Shown here piece after piece: positions 24,951 to 32,573 of a stretch of 64,000 bases of DNA. The DNA comes from Candidatus Tectomicrobia bacterium (GTDB lineage: Bacteria; UBA8248). The notes beneath the pieces are model-generated. The model was not told the DNA's origin. It did no database searches and saw nothing but the letters and a program-made list of their open reading frames with translations. The translations under genes were made by a program, and so were the position numbers. The stretch spans positions 1-64,000 of the forward strand of contig JACPUR010000035.1 of the NCBI GenBank assembly GCA_016192135.1, read 5' to 3'. Positions within the stretch are counted from its first letter, which is position 1. The number at the start of each line of letters is the position of its first letter.

Positions 24951-25745
24951 CTAGGCCCGGCAGGAGACGACCCACCACATGTTGCCTTCCGGATCGGCCG
25001 GCTCCGCGGCGCTCCCGGCGTAGCGCAGGCGCGGGTTGGCGTCCACGAAGGAGCGGAAGTGGCTTTCCATTCCCGGATCGCCCTGGAAGTTCTCCAGCAG
25101 CCAGATCTGCCCGCGCTCGCTCAGGTAGCGGTCCGCCACGGAGTAGAAATCCGTGTGGAACCGCCAGTTCTCGTCGAAGGTGCCCAGGGTGGTGGGGTTC
25201 AGGTTCTTTTTCGTGAAATCGTCGGTGAAGAGGTGCGGTGGGTTCGAGACGATGAGGTCGAATTTTTCGCCCTCGGGGACCGACTTGAGCGAGTCCGAGA
25301 GGAACGTCTGGAACTCGATGTCCCCGAAGTCGTTGCGGCGGAGGGTGCGCTTGGCTGAGTTCAGGTTGAAGATGTTGATGTCCAGGAGGGAGAGCTTCCG
25401 CACCCGGCCCTCCCCCTTGAGCTTCGCGCACAGGGTGAGCCCGACGATTCCCACCCCGCAGCAGATGTCGAGGACGTGGAGGCCGGTGAGGTTCTCCCGG
25501 CGGATGCGCTCGGCCGCGGCCGCGCCCGTGATTTCCCCCTGGGGGGTATGGCCCACGCTGGCCGGGTCCACGCGGTACTCCACCCCCGCCACGGTGAAGG
25601 GCCGGCCGAGGATTTTCTTGTTGAGCCTGCGGATGATGTAGCGGGCGTTGCCCGTCCCGGTGAGCCGGATGAGGCCCTCCACGGCGGACGCGACGGCCTT
25701 GCCGAGCAGGCGGTTCGCCTTGAACATCACCGAGACAGGCGGCAT
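24951..25745 (-). CDS. SAM-dependent methyltransferase, PrmC/MTS-like
   Basis: A 264-residue class I methyltransferase. The SAM loop is LDICCGVGIVGL, and the catalytic motif IVSNPPHLF corresponds to the NPPY/H signature of N-methylating enzymes (protein Gln, rRNA guanine or adenine). Upstream, GVEYRVDPASVGHTPQGE precedes the SAM fold. The Trp-rich tail (GNMWWVVSCRA) is unusual. Target unknown. It is the last gene of a leftward group with the sugar transferase and SGNH hydrolase, though 100 bp away from them. Confidence 0.82.
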   Translation of the reverse strand: MPPVSVMFKANRLLGKAVASAVEGLIRLTGTGNARYIIRRLNKKILGRPFTVAGVEYRVDPASVGHTPQGEITGAAAAERIRRENLTGLHVLDICCGVGIVGLTLCAKLKGEGRVRKLSLLDINIFNLNSAKRTLRRNDFGDIEFQTFLSDSLKSVPEGEKFDLIVSNPPHLFTDDFTKKNLNPTTLGTFDENWRFHTDFYSVADRYLSERGQIWLLENFQGDPGMESHFRSFVDANPRLRYAGSAAEPADPEGNMWWVVSCRA

Positions 25746-25845
25746 CGGGAACCCAAAGGGCGGAAGCGCGCATCCCCCCGCCCTGCGGCGGCGCGGGCGG
25801 CGGGATTATAGCAAAAACGGCCCCGCGGGGAGCGGGAAACCGCCT

Positions 25846-26850
25846 TCATCCCGCCGGGCGCCCCCGCTCCCCGAGGATCTCCAGGATCCGCCGGAAGCGC
25901 ACGGAGGCCGCGTGGTCCCGCCGGGCGCGCGCCTGCCCCCGCCGGGCGATCTCGGCGCGGGCGGCGCCGTCCGCGAGGTAGCGCCGGATGATGGCCTGGA
26001 GCTCCTCCCGCGTCCGGAACGTGACGATCTCCTCTCCCGGCTCGAACAGGAGGCGGATATCCCGCTTGTGGTTGGTGACGAAGAACGCCCCCGCCCCGAT
26101 GAACGACATCGTCTTGCAGTCGCAGCAGTACACTGAATTGCCCGGGTTCTGGAGGTCGAGGAGTATCTTGCTCGCCTGGATCACCTTGAGCTTCTCCTCC
26201 CCCCACACCCCCCGGCCCATCACCCGCGCCCGCACCCAGGGGTCCGAGGCCCGCCCCCAGCCGGGTCCCCATATCTTGAAATCCACCCCCTCGTCCGCCA
26301 GGCCGGCGAAGAACGTCTCGCGGAAGCCGTAGTGGCTCCCGATGAAGCCGAGATCGGCGCGGTAAGGGGCCAGCTCATCTTCACGAAATACGCGCTCGTA
26401 GGTGGGCGGGTCGTAGGCGTGCGGGAGGAACTCCACGTTCGCGAAGCCGGCCAGCCGGAGCTCCTCCGCGAAATAGGTGTCCTTCACGCAGAAGAGATCG
26501 TAGGCGCCGATCTGCGCGAAGGAGAGGCCCGGACTCGTGGAGCCGAAGGGGTTGTCCGGGAAGAAGCACACGCACCGGCATTGGCTCCCGCGGCGGATGC
26601 GCTCGATCGTTCCCGCCTCGATGAAGCCCCCGCGGTGGACGAAGAGGAGATCGAAGCCGCGCGCCTTACCGGTGAGCGCCCGGTTCATCCACCTCACCCA
26701 CGCCGGGCGGAAGTTGCTGTAGAGGAAGCTCTTGCGGCGGTAGAAGAAGACCTCCACCTCATGGCCCAGGGAGCGGATGCCCTCGTAGAAGTCGTAGGGC
26801 TCGGTCGCGGGGGTGAAGCTCTGGGCGTTGGTGCAGAAGAGCACTTTCAT
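25846..26850 (-). CDS. CgeB-like glycosyltransferase
   Basis: A 334-residue protein with GT-B features: N-terminal MKVLFCTNAQSFTPATEPYD, mid-domain LGFIGSHYGFRETFF, and a C-terminal segment (SKILLDLQNPG, KTMSFIGAGAFFVTNH, EEIVTFRTREELQAIIRRYL) typical of CgeB/glycosyltransferase family 1 proteins that modify spore or surface glycans. The start codon ATG 26850 overlaps the stop of the upstream SGNH gene (ATGA), so the two are translationally coupled. It probably adds a sugar to a surface molecule; the donor is unknown. Confidence 0.82.
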   Translation of the reverse strand: MKVLFCTNAQSFTPATEPYDFYEGIRSLGHEVEVFFYRRKSFLYSNFRPAWVRWMNRALTGKARGFDLLFVHRGGFIEAGTIERIRRGSQCRCVCFFPDNPFGSTSPGLSFAQIGAYDLFCVKDTYFAEELRLAGFANVEFLPHAYDPPTYERVFREDELAPYRADLGFIGSHYGFRETFFAGLADEGVDFKIWGPGWGRASDPWVRARVMGRGVWGEEKLKVIQASKILLDLQNPGNSVYCCDCKTMSFIGAGAFFVTNHKRDIRLLFEPGEEIVTFRTREELQAIIRRYLADGAARAEIARRGQARARRDHAASVRFRRILEILGERGRPAG

Positions 26851-28037
26851 GGGCGGACCGGCATGGGAGCCAGGAGGGGCCCCAGGCGGCGCTCCAGCGC
26901 CCCGGCCATCACCTCGTTCCCCTTCGGGGTGAAGTGGCCGTCGAACTCGAAGAAGAGGGAGGGGATGTCCGGCCGGCGGAAGTCCCCGGCCAGGTCCCAG
27001 CAGGTCACGTCCTTCTCCCGGCACATGCGGAGGAGGGGAGGGACGAGCGGCGCCGCGTAGGTTTTGCCGCACTCGTAGTAGAGGCGGCGGCGCCCCTTGC
27101 ACCAGGCCTGCGGGTGGATCATGTGGGCGTGGGGATAGGTGGCCAGGGCGAAACCCATCCCCTCGCTCCGGGCGAGGTTCCGTATCCGGAGGATATGGCC
27201 GAAGGTCCGCTCGAGCTGCCTCTCCCAGGCCGCGGCGTGGGGATTCGCGGGCCGGGTCCAGCCCAGGCGGTCATACTCGATGCGGCCGAAGCGGGCCTCC
27301 GCCCAGCGGCCATGGTTCAGGCGCACCGCGTGATAGATGAGGTAGCGCAGCACGTAGACGTCCCGCAGCGGCGGGGCGGGCAGGGCCTCGATGAACTGCC
27401 GGGTGTGGGAGAAATAGTTGGGCAGGAGGCCGTCGTGGCTGACGCGGAGCGGCTCCCCGCCCGGGCCCCATGCGGCGCCCCGCTGATAGTGGTAGTCGTC
27501 CGAGAAATCGGTGGGGTCGAGGATCAGGAGGACGAAGTCCCCCCGCAGGCGGGGGAGGCGGGTCTTGAGGAAGAGGTACTCCAGGATCGGAGAGAAGCTC
27601 GCGACCCCCATGTTCACCGTCTCGTACCGCGCGCCCGGCCGGGGGGGCGCGGCGTTCAGCCGCCGCTCGAGCACCTTCACGAAGGCCTGCTCGGCCTCGA
27701 CCGCGTAGCCCTCGGTGAAGGAGTCTCCCAGCACGAGGAGGCGCGCCGTCCCGGCCGGGGGCTGGAGCGGGAACTCCCGGTCCCGGAGCCCGATGGGGCT
27801 GATCCGGTAGCCGACGCGGTACTCCCCTTTCTCCTCGTTGAAGCCGGCCGCGCCCGGCACCAGGCCGTGTCCGTACACGGGGTGGCTCTGGCGGTAGGGG
27901 ACGGGCTTCCGGGCCCATTCCGTCCGGATGTAGCGGGGGTTGCGGTGGCGCAGCACCCCCTCCGCCGCCCCCAGGACGAGGGCGAGGCTGGCGAAGGACA
28001 GGAGGAGCTTCGGGGCCAGGCGGCTCAGCGGAGGCAT
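26847..28037 (-). CDS. SGNH/GDSL-type hydrolase with N-terminal membrane anchor
   Basis: A 396-residue protein with a hydrophobic N-terminus (APKLLLSFASLALVLGAAEG) that acts as signal or anchor. An SGNH-hydrolase domain follows: block I GDSFTEGY (Ser106), an Asn-containing block NMGVASFSPILEY, and block V FEFDGHFTPKG with the Asp and His of the triad. Related exported enzymes add or remove acetyl groups on polysaccharides. The ATGA overlap with the downstream glycosyltransferase supports a joint surface-glycan role. Confidence 0.82.
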   Translation of the reverse strand: MPPLSRLAPKLLLSFASLALVLGAAEGVLRHRNPRYIRTEWARKPVPYRQSHPVYGHGLVPGAAGFNEEKGEYRVGYRISPIGLRDREFPLQPPAGTARLLVLGDSFTEGYAVEAEQAFVKVLERRLNAAPPRPGARYETVNMGVASFSPILEYLFLKTRLPRLRGDFVLLILDPTDFSDDYHYQRGAAWGPGGEPLRVSHDGLLPNYFSHTRQFIEALPAPPLRDVYVLRYLIYHAVRLNHGRWAEARFGRIEYDRLGWTRPANPHAAAWERQLERTFGHILRIRNLARSEGMGFALATYPHAHMIHPQAWCKGRRRLYYECGKTYAAPLVPPLLRMCREKDVTCWDLAGDFRRPDIPSLFFEFDGHFTPKGNEVMAGALERRLGPLLAPMPVRP

Positions 28038-28282
28038 CCTCGTGGGGGTGGAAAACCATGGGACGCCCCAAAGTTAGCCTCCGGCCGGGGGGGATGCAAG
28101 GGGTCTTCACGCCTGCGCCGGGCCGATATATGTTGGCTGGACGCACGGCGCGAGCGCACGGCAGGGCGGTTGTGAACTTCCCTCCCCCCCATATTTAGGG
28201 GTCCCCAAGCGGCCCCGCCGCTTGGGGCGTGGGGGAGGGTTGGGGGGGAAAGGGCGGACGAACCATCCACGGGAGGGAGGCC

Positions 28283-29062
28283 ATGGGACGCTTCGAGGGG
28301 AAGGTCTGCGTCATCGCGGGCGGCGCCCGCGGCATCGGGGGGAAGACGGCCGAATTCTACGCGGCGGAGGGGGGCCGGGTCCTCATCGGGGACCTCCTGG
28401 AAAAGGAGGGGGAGGCGCTGGCAGCGGCCCTCGGTCCGGGCAAGGCCGTCTTTCAGAGGCTGGACGTGACCGACCCCGCCTCCTGCCGCGCCGCGGTGGA
28501 GCGCGCCGCCCGGGAGTTCGGGGGGGCGGACCACCTGGTCAACTGCGCCATCCGCATGGCCCCCGGGCCGCTCGTGGATCTCCCGCCCGAGAGCTGGAAG
28601 CTCGTCATCGAGGTGGGCCTGCACGGCACGTTTTTCATGTGCCAGGCTTTCGGCCGATGGATGATCACCCAGGGCCGCCCCGGCGCGGTGGTGAACCTCT
28701 CCTCGAGCGCCGGCCTCGCCCCCTACACCCTCGTGGGCGCCTACAGCACGGCCAAGGCGGGCATCATCATGCTCTCCCAGCAGCTGGGCCTCGAGTGGGC
28801 CCGCAAGCGCATCCGGGTGAACGCCGTCTGCCCCGGCCACACCGAAACCCCGCTCACGGCCTACCTCCGCGACCCCGAGATCAAGCGCGGCCGGAGCGAG
28901 GTCACCCCCTGGGGCCGGGTGGGCCAGCCCGAGGACATCGCCCACGGCATCCTCTACCTGCTCTCGGACCAGGCGGACTACGTGACCGCCACCTGGCTGG
29001 CCATCGACGGAGGTCTCGTCCCCAGCATCTTCAACCACATGCCGGGCCGGAAGTGGGATTGA
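28283..29062 (+). CDS. Short-chain dehydrogenase/reductase (SDR)
   Basis: A 259-residue SDR. It has the NAD(P) motif AGGARGIGG (Thr of TGxxxGxG replaced by Ala), the NCAIR strand, catalytic Ser in NLSSSAGL, and Tyr-Lys in YSTAK. VNAVCPGHTETPLT and the PEDIAHGILYLLSD segment complete the fold. GGGAGGGAGG lies directly before ATG 28283. It is divergent from the SGNH/glycosyltransferase pair and followed by 420 bp of repeats, so it looks monocistronic. Substrate unknown. Confidence 0.9.
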   Translation: MGRFEGKVCVIAGGARGIGGKTAEFYAAEGGRVLIGDLLEKEGEALAAALGPGKAVFQRLDVTDPASCRAAVERAAREFGGADHLVNCAIRMAPGPLVDLPPESWKLVIEVGLHGTFFMCQAFGRWMITQGRPGAVVNLSSSAGLAPYTLVGAYSTAKAGIIMLSQQLGLEWARKRIRVNAVCPGHTETPLTAYLRDPEIKRGRSEVTPWGRVGQPEDIAHGILYLLSDQADYVTATWLAIDGGLVPSIFNHMPGRKWD

Positions 29063-29483
29063 GAGGGAGGGGGGCGGGGCGTAGGGGCAAGGCCGGGAAG
29101 CGGTTGATTTGGGTTGCCATTCGGATGACGAGGCCAAAGGAATTTGCAGTCCCCTCCCCCTCCGGGGGAGGGCAGGGTGGGGGAGCGGTCATCGGCCCTC
29201 CCTCCCCCCTCGGGCCCATGCGGGCCCGAGGGGGGAGGGAGGGGGAGAAACCTTCTCGCGGCCTTCGTAGGGGCGTATTGCAATACGCCCCTACAGGGGG
29301 CCGCGAACCTCTGGGGCCATCGCCGAGCAGTCCCATTCCGCGCCCCTTGAGCCCGCCCCCCGCCCTTGGTAGGGTGGCCCCTGGCAGCCCGGAGCCGCCC
29401 CGGAGCGCCGCCCCGCCCCGCTTATCCCGCGCCCGAAAACGCCCGGCGCTGGTTCACCGCCCCACATTTGGAGGGACGTTGCG
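29063..29483. repeat. Gene-free 420-bp spacer with several palindromic repeats
   Basis: No gene is supported. Contents: a C-rich/G-rich inverted tract at 29151-29180, a longer one at about 29198-29250 (CTCGGGCCCATGCGGGCCCGAG at its centre is palindromic), and a perfect GTAGGGGC-arm palindrome at 29267-29294 with core GTATTGCAATAC. The stretch 29300-29480 shows nothing further. Confidence 0.7.
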
Positions 29484-29792
29484 ATGACGAAGCATGGCAG
29501 GCGGCTCGGCGGCTGGACGGCCGCGGCCCTGGCGATGGCGCCCGGCGCGGCGTGGGCCCAGGCGGCGGGGGCGCCCCGGATCGGGGTGGGGACAGGGCTC
29601 CTCCTCTCCATCGTGTACGGGCTGATCGGGATCCTGCTCCTCATGGCGGGCTATAAGGTCTTCGAGTGGATCACACCCTTCTCGGTCGAGGATGCCCTTT
29701 CGAAGGATCAGAACCGCGCGGTCGGCATCGTGGTGGCGGGCATGTTCCTGGCCATCGGGATTATCATCGCCGCGGCGATTTTCCCGGGGTAG
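29484..29792 (+). CDS. DUF350-family small membrane protein
   Basis: A 102-residue protein with a possible signal peptide (WTAAALAMAPGAAWAQ), then two hydrophobic segments: TGLLLSIVYGLIGILLLMAG and AVGIVVAGMFLAIGIIIAAA. Between them is YKVFEWITPFSVEDALSKDQN, the conserved linker of DUF350 (UPF0719) proteins. The family's function is not established. GGAGGGACGTTGCG precedes the ATG. It is followed by a palindrome and queE. Confidence 0.82.
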   Translation: MTKHGRRLGGWTAAALAMAPGAAWAQAAGAPRIGVGTGLLLSIVYGLIGILLLMAGYKVFEWITPFSVEDALSKDQNRAVGIVVAGMFLAIGIIIAAAIFPG

Positions 29793-29866
29793 GGGCACGG
29801 CGGGACAGGTGGTGCGGGGGGGTCAACTGAACGCCCCTACGGATGGGGCGGTGGATTGATTCCGCC

Positions 29867-29894
29867 GTAGGGACGGTTCGCGAACCGCCCCTAC
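29867..29894. repeat. Palindrome, core GGTTCGCGAACC, immediately before queE
   Basis: GTAGGGACGGTTCG/CGAACCGCCCCTAC (one mismatch in the left arm). It ends 20 bases before the queE start, so it would lie in the 5' leader of the queE mRNA. Confidence 0.75.
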
Positions 29895-29914
29895 AAAACC
29901 GTCGCTTGAGAGGC

Positions 29915-30643
29915 ATGATGACGGAAAAGGTCGAAACCGGCACGACGCAGGCACCGGCCGCGCGGCAGCTCCGCTTTCCCCTCGCGGACCCGCTCTTCTA
30001 TTCCCTCCAGGGGGAGGGGGCCACCCTCGGGCGGCCCTCGGTCTTCGTGCGCCTGATGGGCTGCACCGTGGGCTGCGCCTGGTGCGACACGAAGTACAGC
30101 TGGGCGGGCCCTCCCGCCGCGGAGCTCACGGGGGAGGAGATTCTCCGCTACTGCCGCGAGCGCCCCGGCTGCCAGGCGGTTATCACCGGGGGGGAGCCCC
30201 TGGAGAGCCCCTTCTTCGAGCCCCTTCTGCTGCTGCTCCACGAGGCCGGCCTGCGCGTCGAGGTGGAGACCTCGGGCTATCTGGAGCCCTCCCTCGTCGC
30301 CCTGGCCTACGTGGACCAGTGGAACGTCTCCCCCAAGCTCGCCTCGGCCGGCATTTCGCCGGAGAAAAAGCCCCGCTCCCTCGGCTGGCTCGACCGCGCT
30401 AACGAGCCCTACCTCAAATTCGTCCTCCACCATCCCCGCGAGATCGCCGAGGTGGACCAGATGCTCCAGGCCCTCGGGCTCGCTGGCTGGCCCCCCGAGA
30501 GGGTCATCGTCTCCCCGGGCGGAAAAAAGTACGCCGACATGGAGAAGCGCCTTCTCCCCCTGGCCGAGGCGGCCCTGGCCCGCGGTTTCCGGTTCACGCC
30601 CCGTCTGCACGTGATTTTGTGGGGGGATAAGCGGGGGGTGTGA
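29915..30643 (+). CDS. queE: 7-carboxy-7-deazaguanine synthase QueE
   Basis: A 242-residue radical SAM enzyme of the queuosine/7-deazaguanine pathway, contracting 6-carboxytetrahydropterin to 7-carboxy-7-deazaguanine. The non-classical cluster motif is Cys50, Cys54, Cys57 (CTVGCAWCDTKYSW). FYSLQGEGATLGRPSVFVRL is the QueE N-terminus and ITGGEP the SAM-binding strand. The C-terminus FTPRLHVILWGDKRGV matches family norms. Start is ATG 29915 or 29918, after GAGAGG. No queC, queD or queF is in this window. A diverged second copy of its last 24 codons lies at 36335-36406, discussed as a finding. Confidence 0.93.
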   Translation: MMTEKVETGTTQAPAARQLRFPLADPLFYSLQGEGATLGRPSVFVRLMGCTVGCAWCDTKYSWAGPPAAELTGEEILRYCRERPGCQAVITGGEPLESPFFEPLLLLLHEAGLRVEVETSGYLEPSLVALAYVDQWNVSPKLASAGISPEKKPRSLGWLDRANEPYLKFVLHHPREIAEVDQMLQALGLAGWPPERVIVSPGGKKYADMEKRLLPLAEAALARGFRFTPRLHVILWGDKRGV

Positions 30644-30803
30644 GGAACCCCAATTCCCGTCTTTCCTGAACCTGCCCCTCATCCGATGGCCAAATGGAAG
30701 CTTTTTCAAAGAAATACATAGGCTAGCCCAGGAGGGGGGTCGGCCCAAGCACCCCGCGCTGGGGCGGCCATATGGGAATAATCCGCGGCCAGTGGCGTTT
30801 CGC

Positions 30804-30821
30804 ATAAACAGAGTTTATAAT
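30804..30821 (+). promoter_or_regulatory. TATAAT box overlapping a perfect inverted repeat
   Basis: ATAAAC-AGA-GTTTAT (30804-30818) is a 15-bp inverted repeat in an AT-rich patch, and TATAAT (30816-30821) overlaps its right arm. The -35 (TGGCGT at 30793-30798) is poor, which fits a regulated promoter. It lies about 145 bases before the M24 gene. The remainder of 30644-30964 holds no gene that I can support. Confidence 0.4.
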
Positions 30822-30964
30822 TATATTATCTGTGTAACGCGGGGCGTCCCACGCCCAGACTCTCTTTTCGCCTCCCCGGCGGAAAGGGATGTTCCATTAG
30901 TCCTAGGAGCGAGCATGAGATGTCCGTGCTTGGCACGGACCCACCGCCAGAGGAGGAATTTCCG

Positions 30965-32242
30965 GTGACAGAAGCTCATGGCATGTCCTACCCGTTCCAG
31001 GCCACCGACTGGATCAACGGCATCAACATGGACAACCTCCGGGAGGGCCGCCTTAAGAGAGCGAAAACGGAATTATTCGAGAAGCGCAAATTCGGCGCGT
31101 TTCTCTCGCTCAACGAATGGAACACACGCTACATCACGAGCACGTACACCCCCATGTGGACGACCTCCGCCTCGGGCCTGCGCTATTCGCTCCTTGTCAA
31201 GGGCGACGCGCAGCCCATCGTCTACGAGCAGGGGGATATCGGCTATCATACGGAGCGCTTTGCTACCTGGCTGCCGAAGGGCAACGTGAAGTGGGCCATC
31301 ACGGGGATGGGCTGGATCGCGCGCTGCATGGGCGAGCCCGCCCACGCGGCGGCGGTCAAGCGCTTCGTGGACCAGATCTACACCGAGCTCAAGCGGCAGG
31401 GGGTGGAGAAGGAGGTGCTCGCCCTCGACTTCGCCGATCCCGCCATATCGGCCGCCTTCGAGGCCAAGGGGGTGAAGACGAGCGGAGACGGCTACCTCGC
31501 CCTGCTCGACGCGCGCAAGCACAAGATGCCCGAGGAGGTCCAGTGCCTCCGCAACACCTGTTCGGTGGGAGACGCGATGTTCGAGGCGCTCCGCCAGACG
31601 ACCCGGCCGGGCGTGAGCGAGCACGAGGTCCTGGGCGAGGTGTTCAAGGCCTGCTACAAGAGCGGCGGCGAGGTTTATTCTGGCGTGTTCGTCACCTCGG
31701 GGCCCTACTCGTGGCCGAACCTGCGCTGCTGGACAGGCCGCCGCCTCAACCCCGGCGACGTCATCTACATGGACGTTTACAACACCTCCTGGAACGGCTA
31801 CAAGACCTGCTACTACCGCACCTTCAGCCTGGGCGAGCCTTCCAAGGCGACGAAGGAGGCCTACCAGCGGGCCTACGACTGGCTCTACGACTCCATCAGC
31901 GTCATTAAGCCTGGCGTGACATCGAAGGAGATCGCCGAAAAATGGCCCTCGGGCCCGAAGGTGTGGGCGGACATCGGCGTCGTCCACGAGGACCAGACCG
32001 CCGGCAACAACTGGGCGCACGGGATCGGCCTCACGCTTTATGAACCGCCCCTCGTGTGGCGGGGCTGCTCGCTCGATCACCCGATGGTGATCGAGGAGGA
32101 CATGTGCTTCGCCATCGAGACCCAGGAGGGCGACCACCAGGGCCAGGGCGTGCGGATCGAGGAGGTGCTCCACGTGACGAAGACAGGCGTGGAGATCCTC
32201 TCCAAGTGGCCGATCAAGGAGATGACGGTCATCGACATCTAG
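30965..32242 (+). CDS. M24 (pita-bread) family hydrolase with an altered metal site
   Basis: A 425-residue protein of the creatinase/aminopeptidase P family: N-terminal creatinase-like domain (NMDNLREGRLKRAK, WNTRYITSTYTPMW) and a pita-bread C-terminal domain. Of the five metal ligands, Asp270 (YMDVYNTSWNGY), His352 (WAHGIGLTLYEPP), Glu385 (FAIETQEG) and Glu399 (VRIEEVLHV) are present, but the second Asp is replaced by Cys282 (GYKTCYYRTF against the usual GY..D.TRTF). It may bind metal differently or act metal-free, as creatinase does. GTG 30965 has an ideal AGGAGG SD; ATG 30920 does not. It is the first gene of the block bounded by queE tails. Confidence 0.85.
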   Translation: MTEAHGMSYPFQATDWINGINMDNLREGRLKRAKTELFEKRKFGAFLSLNEWNTRYITSTYTPMWTTSASGLRYSLLVKGDAQPIVYEQGDIGYHTERFATWLPKGNVKWAITGMGWIARCMGEPAHAAAVKRFVDQIYTELKRQGVEKEVLALDFADPAISAAFEAKGVKTSGDGYLALLDARKHKMPEEVQCLRNTCSVGDAMFEALRQTTRPGVSEHEVLGEVFKACYKSGGEVYSGVFVTSGPYSWPNLRCWTGRRLNPGDVIYMDVYNTSWNGYKTCYYRTFSLGEPSKATKEAYQRAYDWLYDSISVIKPGVTSKEIAEKWPSGPKVWADIGVVHEDQTAGNNWAHGIGLTLYEPPLVWRGCSLDHPMVIEEDMCFAIETQEGDHQGQGVRIEEVLHVTKTGVEILSKWPIKEMTVIDI

Positions 32243-32303
32243 ATGCTTGACGCGTGTCCCTCCCCCGGCCGGCCCGCCGGGGGAGGGGCGGGAGGAACGG
32301 ACA

Positions 32304-32534
32304 GTGCCCATTTACGAGTTTCACTGCGAGCCTTGCGGCGAGACTTTCGAGTGTATCATGCAGGAGGCTGGCAAGCGCGTGCCGTGCCCAGGCTGCGGAT
32401 CGGATGAGGTGTCCAGGCGGGTCTCCGCCTTCGCCGCGCGGACGAGCGTCCAGCGGCGGGGCGGGGTCGTGGACCTCAGCTCGGGCTGCTGCCCCTGCAC
32501 AAGGGGAGGAGCCGGGCACTTCCACGCCCACTAA
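32304..32534 (+). CDS. FmdB-type zinc-ribbon protein
   Basis: A 76-residue protein, start GTG 32304 after GGAGGAAC. The N-terminal 40 residues are the FmdB zinc ribbon: PIYEFHCEPCGETFECIM, then VPCPGCGSDEVSRRVSAF. The two Cys pairs bind Zn. The tail adds SSGCCPCTRGGAGHFHAH, another possible Cys/His metal site. FmdB-like proteins are often encoded with amidase or acyl-CoA enzymes; the molecular role is not settled. Confidence 0.85.
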   Translation: MPIYEFHCEPCGETFECIMQEAGKRVPCPGCGSDEVSRRVSAFAARTSVQRRGGVVDLSSGCCPCTRGGAGHFHAH

Positions 32535-32573
32535 CGCCTCCCTCCGGCGCGGACCCTTCGGGACGGGAAGCCT

